Source: an uncultured Clostridia bacterium (GTDB lineage: Bacteria > Bacillota > Clostridia > Christensenellales > Aristaeellaceae). From it: DNA of 59,790 bases. The notes beneath the pieces are model-generated. The model was not told the DNA's origin, searched no databases, and saw only the letters and a list, made by a program, of their open reading frames with translations. The stretch is from assembly GCA_946407745.1 (NCBI GenBank), contig CAMJPQ010000010.1:1-59790 (forward strand), read 5' to 3'. The translations under genes were made by a program, and so were the position numbers. Of this stretch, positions 16,077 through 24,118 are shown one piece after another. The stretch's first letter is position 1, and each line of letters starts with the position of its first letter.

Positions 16077-18349
16077 GACAATTTGTGATTGCGGTAATAG
16101 TTGATCAGGCAGCCATCAGCGAGGATATTGCGCTCAGTGGGCGTCAGGGGGCCGGTAGACAGTATCAGACTGCGAATCTCTTCCTCCGCCGTGACGGCAT
16201 AGGCGGGAATGCTGCACCTGTTATCAAGGACAGCCTGACGGATACCTGGAATGAAGACATAGTCACCAGGCCGGAGCTTTTCCGGCTGCTCGATCAGGAA
16301 GGGGACAATGCCCCAGTTGATACAGTTGGAGCGGTACCGTTTGGTCGCATACTGCGTTGCAAAGTTGGCACTGCCGCCGAGCACACGCTGGCAGGACGCG
16401 GCCTGCTCGCGGGCCGAGCCGTCTCCGGGCATCTTCGCATAGATGGCAGAACCGATATCGGTTGTGGCTGGCTGCACCTCGATGCCTGCCTTTTCCAGCG
16501 CTGCGTAGACCGACTGCACCTCGTCTGAGAGCGCTGCCTCCTGCCTGCGACGGTGCTCCTCATCACGCACGGCCTTGCTGCGCGCAACGTACTGCGGCTC
16601 CCGGCGCGAGAGTGTGAATTCACTGAGACGTTCCGGATTCGAACGGTAGGAAGACGTTTCACCGGACGGAATCAATTCATCCGTTGTGGTCACAGGGTCC
16701 GTAATATAGGCGCAAAGCTTCACCAGCAAATCGTCCGTCAGTGCCGGCTGCTCCGGCCAGTCCTTGATGTTCGGACCGAATTTCAGTGCGGCTTCCGGTT
16801 CCGGATGGCCATAGCCGTTGTAGACGCGCTTTTCGTACAGGCTTTTATCATACAGGTAAGCAGGATCTGAGTAGGTGATATCCAAATCAGTCGCGGCAGT
16901 CAGGCGGCCGCCGTTGGCCGCGGTGGCGGCAATGGAACGGGCATCCATCAGCGCTACAGCACTCATCTGTCCTTCGCCGGGCTTGGAGCCCTCGCGGTTG
17001 GGGAAATTGCGTGTCGTATGACGTATGGAGAGCTCACCGTTTGCGGGACAGTCGCCTGCGCCAAAGCAGGGGCCGCAGAAGCATTCTCTGAGCAGCACAC
17101 CCGCAGACAGCAGGTCCGCAGCGCAGCCGTTGCGCAGCAGCGCGCTCAGCGCAGGTACAGAACCGGGATAGACGCTCAGCGAGAAGGCACCGTTGCCGCA
17201 GCTCTTTCCGCGAAGAATATCCGCTGCCGCGCAAAGGTTTTCATAGGTTCCGCCGGCGCAGCCGGCTATCTCTCCCTGTTCAACCCACACGGCGCCGTTG
17301 CGCAGCTTGGGCATGAGTTCCATTTTTGCGCCCTTGATCTGCGCATTGGCCGCGACTTCCGTCTCATGGAGGATATCCGCAGCATTTTCCTGCAGCTGAT
17401 GGATAGTGAAGGTGTTCGACGGATGCATTGGCATGGCAATGGTGCACTCAATGGTGCTCAGGTCCACAAAAACACAGCCGTCGTACCATGTCACAGAGGC
17501 AGGCTTCAGCTCGCGCCAGTCATCTTCGCGGCCGTGAATTCTCAAATAGTCCTTTGTCTTCTCGTCTGTTACCCAGATGGAGGACCAGCATGTGGTCTCA
17601 GTCGTCATCACATCGATGGCATTGCGGTACTCCATGGAGAGGTTAGCGATGCCGGGGCCGACAAACTCCATGACCTTATTCTTTACGTAGCCGTTTCTGT
17701 ACACCGCGCCTACAATGGACAGCGCAACATCATGCGGGCCGATGCCCGGCCGCGGCGTGCCCTCAAGATAGACCGCCACCACTTCAGGCCGGGCAAAGTC
17801 ATAAGTGCGGCCGACCAACTGCTTGGCCAGCTCGCCGCCGCCCTCACCAACGGCCAACGTGCCGATGGCGCCATAGCGGGTATGCGAATCAGACCCGAGT
17901 ATCATTTTGCCGCAACCGGCCATGGTCTCGCGGTTGTAGCTGTGAATATTCGCCAGATTCGGGGGCACATAGATACCACCGTACTTATGCGCGGCGGAAA
18001 GGGCGAATTTGTGGTCGTCCTCATTGATGGTTCCACCCACGGCGCAGAGGGAATTGTGACAGTTGGTCAGCACATAAGGCATCGGGAAGGACTCCATGCC
18101 GGATGCACGCGCCGTCTGGATAATGCCGACATAGGTGATATCATGCGAGGTAAGCGAATCAAAACGGAGACGAAGCACATCCATGCTGTCTGATTGGTTA
18201 TGTGCCTTCAGTATACTATAGGCAATGGTTCCCTTTGCCGCATCCGCCTGGCTGACAGCCCTCCCGCAAAGCTGTGAAGCTTCCGCTGCCTCAGCGCAAA
18301 GTCGGGTTCCGTCAACGAGGTAAACACCGCCATCGAAAAGCTTAATCAT
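16073..18349 (-). CDS. Aconitase-family hydratase (YbhJ-like)
   Basis: A 758-residue member of the aconitase/isopropylmalate-isomerase superfamily that binds a 4Fe-4S cluster and dehydrates/rehydrates a hydroxy acid. Seen motifs are TNCHNS near 95-100, LGSDSHTRYG at 151-160, and ECFCGPCFGAGD with the cluster cysteines around C425 and C428. The swivel-domain part lies C-terminal (VQPATTDIGSAIYAK, then SINWG-like CINWGIVPF). The sequence follows the YbhJ-type group whose substrate is not established, rather than AcnA or AcnB. ATG 18349 with GGGGAGG upstream was preferred over the longer open frame to 18517, which runs into the glycosyltransferase gene. It lies 17 bases after the GT2 gene and overlaps recO. 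Confidence 0.88.
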   Translation of the reverse strand: MIKLFDGGVYLVDGTRLCAEAAEASQLCGRAVSQADAAKGTIAYSILKAHNQSDSMDVLRLRFDSLTSHDITYVGIIQTARASGMESFPMPYVLTNCHNSLCAVGGTINEDDHKFALSAAHKYGGIYVPPNLANIHSYNRETMAGCGKMILGSDSHTRYGAIGTLAVGEGGGELAKQLVGRTYDFARPEVVAVYLEGTPRPGIGPHDVALSIVGAVYRNGYVKNKVMEFVGPGIANLSMEYRNAIDVMTTETTCWSSIWVTDEKTKDYLRIHGREDDWRELKPASVTWYDGCVFVDLSTIECTIAMPMHPSNTFTIHQLQENAADILHETEVAANAQIKGAKMELMPKLRNGAVWVEQGEIAGCAGGTYENLCAAADILRGKSCGNGAFSLSVYPGSVPALSALLRNGCAADLLSAGVLLRECFCGPCFGAGDCPANGELSIRHTTRNFPNREGSKPGEGQMSAVALMDARSIAATAANGGRLTAATDLDITYSDPAYLYDKSLYEKRVYNGYGHPEPEAALKFGPNIKDWPEQPALTDDLLVKLCAYITDPVTTTDELIPSGETSSYRSNPERLSEFTLSRREPQYVARSKAVRDEEHRRRQEAALSDEVQSVYAALEKAGIEVQPATTDIGSAIYAKMPGDGSAREQAASCQRVLGGSANFATQYATKRYRSNCINWGIVPFLIEQPEKLRPGDYVFIPGIRQAVLDNRCSIPAYAVTAEEEIRSLILSTGPLTPTERNILADGCLINYYRNHKLS

Positions 18350-18366
18350 TGAGCAACCTCCCCGAT

Positions 18367-19398
18367 TTAATTGAAGCCGATGACCTTCTGGCTGAGCTTG
18401 TAGCCCGTGAGCAGCACGGCACGGCCGAAGCTCCCGGGCAGATGAATACAGATGCCGAGAAAACGGTGGCGCAGCTCGCGGTAAAGATTCGGACGGGTGC
18501 TGCGGATATAATCCCACAGTTCAGCCCGCTTCCGCATGTTTTCTTCTGTGCCGCTTTTGGTCAGCAGTACAGAGGAAACCGTCGTCACAATTTCCAGGAA
18601 ATTGCGCATATACTGCCTGCGGCGCTTATTCTTGACCGTATCCAGGTCCACTGTATCAAACAGCAGCTTATTCACCCGCAGCGCCTGGTCAATACGGCGG
18701 ATCATGACCTGCTCCTGCACAGACTGGTCATCACGGCCAATGAAGTAGTGATAGAAATCAACATCCAGGTAAAACATCCGTTCCACAAAAGGAAGCGGAT
18801 TGTATACATACAGCTCGTCCACATAGAAGGTATGCTTTGGCAGGTACAGGCCGCAGTCGCGCAGCAGCTGTGTCCTGTAGATGACTGAGTGCATCAGCAA
18901 ATACTCTCCAAGCGGGAAGGACTTTGTGTCATCCCAGGAAAATACCTCGCCTCGCGGAAAAGGCCGGTGATAGCTCATTACGTGCTTGTGCGTGACACCG
19001 ACCTTGTCATAAACAAAATTGGTGATGAGCATGTCGATCGGCTCATGCTCGCCTGAAAAGCTGCGCAGGGTTTTCAGCACCTCCGGGTATGCCTGCTCAT
19101 CCGCCCAGTCGTCAGAGTCCACAACCTTGAAATACAGCCCGGAAGCATTTCGCAAACCTGTCATCACAGCATCGCCATGTCCGCCATTCTCCTGGTGCAG
19201 CGCGCGCACCACATCCGGATACCGGCGCTGATACTCGTCGGCAATGCGTCCGGTATCATCCTTCGAGCCGTCATTTACAACAAGGATCTCCACCGTGCTC
19301 TCAAAGCCGGGCGGTGGAAGCAACGACTCAATCGCTTTTGACATGTAGGCTTGAGAATTGTAACTGGGAATGGCAACAGAAAGCAGCTTCTGCGGCAA
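18367..19398 (-). CDS. Family 2 glycosyltransferase
   Basis: A 343-residue GT-A fold glycosyltransferase using a nucleotide sugar. The N-terminus SVAIPSYNSQAYMSKAIESL, VVNDGSKDDTGRIADEY, HQENGGHGDAVMTGL and the metal-binding VVDSDDWAD are classical GT2 blocks (residues about 6-110). The C-terminal third is helical and variable with a mildly hydrophobic end. It starts with TTG at 19398 after AGAAGG. It probably builds a cell-surface glycan or glycolipid; acceptor unknown. It leads a minus-strand unit with the hydratase and recO. Confidence 0.88.
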   Translation of the reverse strand: MPQKLLSVAIPSYNSQAYMSKAIESLLPPPGFESTVEILVVNDGSKDDTGRIADEYQRRYPDVVRALHQENGGHGDAVMTGLRNASGLYFKVVDSDDWADEQAYPEVLKTLRSFSGEHEPIDMLITNFVYDKVGVTHKHVMSYHRPFPRGEVFSWDDTKSFPLGEYLLMHSVIYRTQLLRDCGLYLPKHTFYVDELYVYNPLPFVERMFYLDVDFYHYFIGRDDQSVQEQVMIRRIDQALRVNKLLFDTVDLDTVKNKRRRQYMRNFLEIVTTVSSVLLTKSGTEENMRKRAELWDYIRSTRPNLYRELRHRFLGICIHLPGSFGRAVLLTGYKLSQKVIGFN

Positions 19399-19469
19399 GG
19401 TGAAACCTTCTTTCTCAAATGAAATGCACCCGAATTATCCTACACCTTTTTTTGAAAAGATGCAACCTG

Positions 19470-20363
19470 TCAGGCCTTTACAATTTTGGCTACAAAAAAG
19501 CCTTCATACAGCGGCGTCGGGCAGACGCAAAGTGTGTTTGGGACCACAACAGGCAGCTTTGGCATTGCGGCGGTCAGCTCCTCCGGCAGTGGTACTGTCT
19601 CCGCGTGAAAACGGGGCAGCACCGTCTGAAGCACCTCTTCATTCTCTTCACGGAGAATCGAACAGGTGGAATAAACCAGCTCTCCGCCGGAGGAGAGCAA
19701 ACTGAGTCCTTTTTCAAGCAGATGTATTTGGGTACTTTTCAGCTTCTGCACCCATTGCTGTTCCATCCGTCGCGGGGCATCCTGCAGGCACAGCGTGCCG
19801 CTACCGGAGCATGGCGCGTCCAGCAGGATGCGATCGAAGCGAAAAGCAGGATCTAGATGACGGCTGTCAGTCTGCAGCACCGTGACATTGTGGACACCCT
19901 GCTGCTTCAGATTGTGGCGCAGGCGTTCACAGCGGAACCTGTCCTTCTCGCAGGCAGTGATGGAAACGGTGCTCTGGGTCAATGCAGCTATCTGTGCGGT
20001 CTTTCCTCCCGGTGCGGCGCACATATCAAGCACCGAGCAGCCACGGGGAAAGCTCATCCCAAGCGGCGGCAGCATGGCGGTCAGTCCCTGCAGGTAAACC
20101 TCGCCCTGTGTGCAGATGGAGAGTGAAAGCATCTCACTTTCACTCATGGTCGGCAAAACCATCGCATCGGTATACCAACCGACCGGCTGATACGCGATGC
20201 CTTGTGCCCGCAATGCCTCTGTGACACCCTCCATGCTGGCTTTGAGTGTATTGACCCGCAGAGTGGTTGGCCGTCGTGCGCTGTACCCCGCTGTGATTTG
20301 ATCGACATATGGCCCGTATTGCGATAGCAGCGCCTGTTCCAGATAAGGGGGCAAGCTATTCAT
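19470..20363 (-). CDS. NSUN/RsmB-family RNA m5C methyltransferase
   Basis: A 297-residue S-adenosylmethionine-dependent RNA cytosine-5 methyltransferase. The SAM-binding block LDMCAAPGGKTAQIAAL, motif IV LLDAPCSGSGTL and motif VI VYSTCS with the catalytic cysteine are present. It lacks the NusB-like N-terminal domain of RsmB and the C-terminal PUA part seen in the paralogue at 22292-23590, so it is a compact member. ATG 20363 with GGAGG upstream was preferred over the open frame to 20579, which crosses the surE promoter. The RNA target is unknown. It diverges from surE. Confidence 0.9.
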   Translation of the reverse strand: MNSLPPYLEQALLSQYGPYVDQITAGYSARRPTTLRVNTLKASMEGVTEALRAQGIAYQPVGWYTDAMVLPTMSESEMLSLSICTQGEVYLQGLTAMLPPLGMSFPRGCSVLDMCAAPGGKTAQIAALTQSTVSITACEKDRFRCERLRHNLKQQGVHNVTVLQTDSRHLDPAFRFDRILLDAPCSGSGTLCLQDAPRRMEQQWVQKLKSTQIHLLEKGLSLLSSGGELVYSTCSILREENEEVLQTVLPRFHAETVPLPEELTAAMPKLPVVVPNTLCVCPTPLYEGFFVAKIVKA

Positions 20364-20385
20364 GGTGCTTCCTCCGTCCTTCCTC

Positions 20386-20414
20386 TTGTCTGTGCAAAGC
20401 GGCTGTGATAAGAT
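20386..20414 (+). promoter_or_regulatory. Promoter for surE
   Basis: TTGTCT at 20386-20391, 17-base spacer, TAAGAT at 20409-20414, about 49 bases before ATG 20463. Confidence 0.45.
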
Positions 20415-20462
20415 AACTGGCGAGGGTATCCTACATGACAACGCAACAGCGAGGTGCCGCAA

Positions 20463-21221
20463 ATGCATTTTCTTCTGGTGAATGATGATGGTATTCAAAG
20501 CAGTTTTCTCAGGATACTGGCCGAAGAGCTCACCCGCAGTGGGCACGAAGTCACGGTCAGCGCTCCTGCAGCACAGCAAAGCGCAAAATCACATGCGTTT
20601 ACCATACAGCAGCCGGTGATCGTTCACAGGGCCTCTTTCCCCGGCGCAGCACAGGCATGGGCGGTGGAAGGCACTCCAGTTGACAGTGTCCGTCTGGGCC
20701 TGATGGAGCTGTGCGATCGACCTGTGGACCTCGTGCTCAGCGGCATTAACTGCGGGTACAATGCCGGGCTTTCCACCTTTGTCAGCGGAACTATCGGCGC
20801 AGCCAGAGAGGCCGCCTTCCAGACGGGGAAGGCGCTTGCGCTGTCGGCAGAGGAGACCATGACAGAAGCAGAGGTGCGCAGCGCGGCTGCCTATTCGGTG
20901 CGCCTTGCAGAGAATATGGCATCTGCCGTCCTTCCTTCCAAGTGCGTTTGCAGCATCAATTACCCGCGTCATTGGGAGGGGCAGTGTTCCAAACCGATCG
21001 TGTGCGAAATCAGCCATGCCATGTACCTGGATCGGTATGAGCGCAGGGTCAGCCCACGTGGAGATGAATACTACTGGCTGGCTCCGTACACCGGAACAGA
21101 AGTACCTGCGCCGGACACCGATCTGCATCATCTGAGCAGGGGCTTTGCCACCTGTTCACTGCTGACACCGGACGGCACAGCCAGATCAGACGGTTCCTTC
21201 TTGCCGGACCTGCAGCAATAA
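20463..21221 (+). CDS. surE: 5'/3'-nucleotidase SurE
   Basis: A 252-residue metal-dependent nucleoside monophosphate phosphatase. The N-terminal LLVNDDGIQS carries the metal-binding aspartates, VSAPAAQQSAKSHAFT is the conserved loop with the asparagine position changed to alanine/glutamine, and PVDLVLSGINCGYNAG and SGTIGAAREA follow. ATG 20463 was chosen because GAGG ends eight bases before it; a GTG nine bases earlier overlaps that site. The stop codon TAA lies inside the loop of its own terminator. It stands alone, diverging from the m5C methyltransferase. Confidence 0.93.
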   Translation: MHFLLVNDDGIQSSFLRILAEELTRSGHEVTVSAPAAQQSAKSHAFTIQQPVIVHRASFPGAAQAWAVEGTPVDSVRLGLMELCDRPVDLVLSGINCGYNAGLSTFVSGTIGAAREAAFQTGKALALSAEETMTEAEVRSAAAYSVRLAENMASAVLPSKCVCSINYPRHWEGQCSKPIVCEISHAMYLDRYERRVSPRGDEYYWLAPYTGTEVPAPDTDLHHLSRGFATCSLLTPDGTARSDGSFLPDLQQ

Positions 21222-21233
21222 GCAGGTCTTTTT
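21207..21233 (+). terminator. Terminator overlapping the end of surE
   Basis: Arms GACCTGC (21207-21213) and GCAGGTC (21222-21228) enclose an 8-base loop and precede five T. The left arm is coding and the loop contains the surE stop codon (21219-21221). Confidence 0.88.
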
Positions 21234-21330
21234 CATTGTATGCTCTGACTGAGCAGGCAAAGAGAGCCCATCAATCGGGCGTCACAACGGGAGGCAGCAA
21301 AGCCTCAACAGCTTGGCGGGCCGATCGAAG

Positions 21331-21828
21331 CTAATTATCGGCGCGCTCGAGCGCCAGCAGATACTGCTTCCGGTGCACACCACCCGCATAGCCTGTCAAA
21401 CGTCCGTCTGCCCCGATCACCCGGTGACAGGGGACAATCAGGGAGATGGGGTTGTGCGCAACGGCGCTGCCTACCGCCCGAGCAGACATGCGCGGTGCTT
21501 TCATCTGCCTGGCAACGCGGTCCGCAATACTGCCGTAGGTCGCTGTGTGGGCATAGGGAATGGTGCGGAGTGTCTCCCATACAGCGACTTGGAAAGCAGT
21601 GCCTCTGAGAGAAAGCGGCGGTGTAAAATCAGGTATACGGCCGCTGAAATAGAGATCCAGCCACCGCCGCGCAAGCTCGAATTCGGGCAAAACCGCATTC
21701 TCGCACGCCTGCTCAAGGCCCGCGCCGAAGTACTTCTGATCGTCAAACCACAGGCCGACGAGACTTAGCCCGTCGCTGGCCAGCGTGAGTGCTCCGAGTG
21801 GTGAGCGGTAATGAAGAAGATAATCCAC
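21331..21828 (-). CDS. Methylated-DNA-protein-cysteine methyltransferase (Ogt-type)
   Basis: A 165-residue suicide DNA repair protein that moves alkyl groups from O6-alkylguanine to its own cysteine. The active site LIVPCHRVIGADGRLTGYAGG holds the acceptor cysteine, and the helix-turn-helix with TYGSIADRVARQMKAPRMSARAVGSA lies before it. The N-terminal RNase-H-like part (residues 1-75) is present, as in Ogt/AdaB. It is four bases downstream of a second, shorter family member, with which it is surely co-transcribed. Confidence 0.92.
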   Translation of the reverse strand: MDYLLHYRSPLGALTLASDGLSLVGLWFDDQKYFGAGLEQACENAVLPEFELARRWLDLYFSGRIPDFTPPLSLRGTAFQVAVWETLRTIPYAHTATYGSIADRVARQMKAPRMSARAVGSAVAHNPISLIVPCHRVIGADGRLTGYAGGVHRKQYLLALERADN

Positions 21829-21831
21829 CGC

Positions 21832-22140
21832 TCATGCCTCCCACTGATATCGCTTCATATTCACATGTTGATTCCGAAGAAACCGTACGCCTTCCTCTGC
21901 CAACTTCTCCTGCTGACCGGGGAAATGCGGAGCCAGACGCCCCGCGTGGTTCACCACCCGATGGCATGGGTAGTCGCCATAATAATCCGCTATGCGCAGT
22001 ACCCTGCCGACCAGCCTGGCATTTCGATCCCTGCCGATCAGCTTTGCTATTTGGCCATAGGTAGCCACTTTGCCTGCCGGTATTTCCTCAACTACTGATA
22101 GGATTTCATAGATCAGAGACTCATCCAGAACGCGATTCAT
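21832..22140 (-). CDS. Short MGMT-family DNA-binding protein (ATL-like size, with cysteine)
   Basis: A 102-residue protein of just the C-terminal DNA-binding domain of O6-alkylguanine transferases. It has VEEIPAGKVATYGQIAKLIG and the site YPCHRVVNHAGRLAPH. Alkyltransferase-like (ATL) proteins of this size usually have tryptophan or alanine in place of the cysteine and cannot transfer alkyl groups; here cysteine is kept, so it could be active. Sequence HHFPGQQEKLAEEGV-like C-terminal residues match YbaZ-type proteins. It lies directly upstream of the full-length enzyme. Confidence 0.85.
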   Translation of the reverse strand: MNRVLDESLIYEILSVVEEIPAGKVATYGQIAKLIGRDRNARLVGRVLRIADYYGDYPCHRVVNHAGRLAPHFPGQQEKLAEEGVRFLRNQHVNMKRYQWEA

Positions 22141-22164
22141 TGTATTGCCTCAGTTTTCCTGTTA

Positions 22165-22192
22165 ATTGACTGCGCTTCGGCGCTCTGTCAAT
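22165..22192 (-). other. Leader hairpin before the alkyltransferase pair
   Basis: ATTGAC and GTCAAT pair, then GCGC with GCGC around a TTCG tetraloop, with a small internal loop. On the minus strand it falls in the transcript leader between the promoter at 22252-22280 and ATG 22140. No T-run follows; role unknown. Confidence 0.4.
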
Positions 22193-22251
22193 CTCAGTTG
22201 TCACTTTCGTCCTTATATCATCTGCCGCAGAACACTCTTGTACCGGTGAAT

Positions 22252-22280
22252 GCTATACGAAACGGATGTAAATTGTGCAA
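22252..22280 (-). promoter_or_regulatory. Possible promoter for the alkyltransferase pair
   Basis: On the minus strand TTGCAC (22275-22280), 17-base spacer and TATAGC (22252-22257). It lies 12 bases past the stop of the RsmF-like gene and about 110 bases before ATG 22140. Confidence 0.4.
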
Positions 22281-22291
22281 AAAGAGCTGAG

Positions 22292-23590
22292 TCAGGGTCG
22301 TCTGAGTCCCTTGGGGTAATGGTTTTTCAGCTGCCCTGAAACTGCCTTTCCCCAACCGAGCGGCAGGCCAGATAAGGTCGGATAAACCCAGCCCTGAAAA
22401 CCTTCATCCACCCGCAGTATCTCTCCCGCCTGAAACCGCCGTGCTTGCTCAGCGGACACCGGCACGCATGGGAAAGGTGGATGTTCGCAGGCCATTGCCA
22501 GTGCGTGGTCCGGCATAAAATAATTCTCTCTTGCCTCGCCCAGATGCAAACCGGCGCGCAGCACGGGAATCCTGCCGCAGTCCGGATAAAAAGGCAGACA
22601 GGCTAATGTATTCCCGATGACGAGATTTGCCCGCGGCGCCTGCGCGCAGAATGATGCAAGGCACCTCAGGGCGGTTCTGTCCGGCTGATGCTGGCGCGCT
22701 GATGGCGGCAGGATGGCCTTGCCATCACCATGGCGCACCAGCAAGGCCGCAAACTGGCCCTCCGTCTGCACACGGTGCGGCCAGCAGGTGAAATGCCCCT
22801 CCGGCGCTGTAGCACCCGGCAAAGAGAACGCCTGCAGCGAAAAATCGCGGTGTCGCAGAAGAAATGCTTTTACGTTTTCTTCGTTTTCAAGGCTGTTGAA
22901 GGTGCAGGTGGAGTAGACGAGCCTGCCGCCTGGCCGCACCAGCATGGAAGCTGCCTCCAGAATACCGGTCTGCCGCACGGCACAGCCTTCGGCAATTTGA
23001 GGAGACCATTCCGAGATTGTTTCCGGATGGCGGCGAAACATGCCCTCGCCGGAACAGGGCGCATCGACCAGCACGGCGTCAAAGCCCTCCGGCCACTGCC
23101 CGGCCAAAGCTTCGGGCGCTGCTGAAACAACCAGCGCGTTCGTCACACCGAGTCGTTCAATATTGCGCGAGAGGATCATCGCGCGTTTTTTGACCGGCTC
23201 ATTGCATACAAGCAGCCCGCGTCCAAGCATCCTTCCGGCTATCTGAGTTGATTTTCCTCCCGGTGCGGCACACAGGTCAAGAACCTTTTCTCCGGGCTGC
23301 GGGTTCAGCACTGCGACTGGCAGCATCGCCCCCGGCTCCTGCAGATACCAGGCACCGGCCTCGTGAAGGGGGTGAGTGCCCGCCGCGGAGTCTGATGGAA
23401 TCAGAATCCCTTCATGCTCCCATGGGACTGTTAATCCATGAGGCGGAAGCGCACTGTCCGGCACGGGCTTGAGCGGATTGCGGCGCAGCGCGCGCACCGC
23501 TTCGTTCTCATACGTTGCCAGAAAAGCCGGCATCTCCGAGTGGAGCTGTCGGCTAATGCTGCTCAGAAACGCATCAGGAAGGGCAATCAT
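22292..23590 (-). CDS. RsmF-like 16S rRNA m5C methyltransferase
   Basis: A 432-residue RNA cytosine-5 methyltransferase. Core motifs are VLDLCAAPGGKSTQIAGR, VLVDAPCSGEGMFRRHPE and YSTCTFNSLENEENV with the two catalytic cysteines. The N-terminal part LPDAFLSSISRQL and the phrase GAWYLQEPGAMLPV are typical of the RsmF/YebU group, and residues about 290-432 form the extra C-terminal domains (including a PUA-like end, GFQGWVYPTLSGLPLGWGK). Its ATG overlaps the end of the unknown gene upstream by four bases. It ends the cdaA-ybbR unit. Confidence 0.9.
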   Translation of the reverse strand: MIALPDAFLSSISRQLHSEMPAFLATYENEAVRALRRNPLKPVPDSALPPHGLTVPWEHEGILIPSDSAAGTHPLHEAGAWYLQEPGAMLPVAVLNPQPGEKVLDLCAAPGGKSTQIAGRMLGRGLLVCNEPVKKRAMILSRNIERLGVTNALVVSAAPEALAGQWPEGFDAVLVDAPCSGEGMFRRHPETISEWSPQIAEGCAVRQTGILEAASMLVRPGGRLVYSTCTFNSLENEENVKAFLLRHRDFSLQAFSLPGATAPEGHFTCWPHRVQTEGQFAALLVRHGDGKAILPPSARQHQPDRTALRCLASFCAQAPRANLVIGNTLACLPFYPDCGRIPVLRAGLHLGEARENYFMPDHALAMACEHPPFPCVPVSAEQARRFQAGEILRVDEGFQGWVYPTLSGLPLGWGKAVSGQLKNHYPKGLRRP

Positions 23591-24111
23591 CGGCTACCTC
23601 TGGCTGGCTTTCTTCTGTGACGTTCGGGGTGTGAAGCGACAGTTGTCTGCCTTTCTTCCGGAATGTACGGCTCATGGAAGGCATCTTCTTTGCTGCGCAT
23701 CGGGGCGCGATAGGGGAGAGCGACAGTAGCCGGCTCATCCTCTGTCAGTCGGTCCAGCAGCGCGGTGACACGCAGCCGTGCTTTTGTTGCTGTGGACAGC
23801 CCTGCTTGCAAGTCCGAATTAGCAGAAGCTGCGGGCGAGCCATCTTTCCTGGATACAGACGTCTTTGAGTGCCGATGCCTTCGGATAAAGCTTGCCCATA
23901 CCCTCCATGGCTGCCAGTGAAAAAGATACACCAGTGCATCCGCAAGAATCCCCACCAGCAGGATCACTGCAAGCAATTCCTTCCAGTAGGCGAGGAGCCA
24001 CTGGCCTGCTGCGCTGCCCTCCGGCCGGGACAGAAATGCCCAGATGGCTCTGGCTGCGGTGCTGACCCAGCTGAGCAAGGTGGTGAGCGACTGAATGGTA
24101 AATGATGTCAA
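23587..24111 (-). CDS. Membrane protein of unknown family
   Basis: A 174-residue protein I do not recognise. Residues about 10-30 are mildly hydrophobic and about 45-68 (ELLAVILLVGILADALVYLF) are a clear membrane segment. After it comes a basic patch (FIRRHRHSKTS) and a long polar, probably disordered tail with many charged residues and a basic end (ERHRRKPARGSR). It lies seven bases after ybbR and overlaps the methyltransferase by four bases, so it belongs to the c-di-AMP gene unit. Being small and anchored, it could be a partner of the cyclase or YbbR, but nothing in the sequence proves this. Confidence 0.65.
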   Translation of the reverse strand: MTSFTIQSLTTLLSWVSTAARAIWAFLSRPEGSAAGQWLLAYWKELLAVILLVGILADALVYLFHWQPWRVWASFIRRHRHSKTSVSRKDGSPAASANSDLQAGLSTATKARLRVTALLDRLTEDEPATVALPYRAPMRSKEDAFHEPYIPEERQTTVASHPERHRRKPARGSR

Positions 24112-24118
24112 AATCTGT

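Noticed and set aside
17018-18193. 391-residue open frame on the plus strand
   Set aside because: Antisense to the aconitase-family hydratase; no recognisable motif.
21262-21280. Small GCCC/GGGC hairpin as a terminator for the ogt gene
   Set aside because: Only four pairs and no proper T-run on the minus strand; too weak to call.
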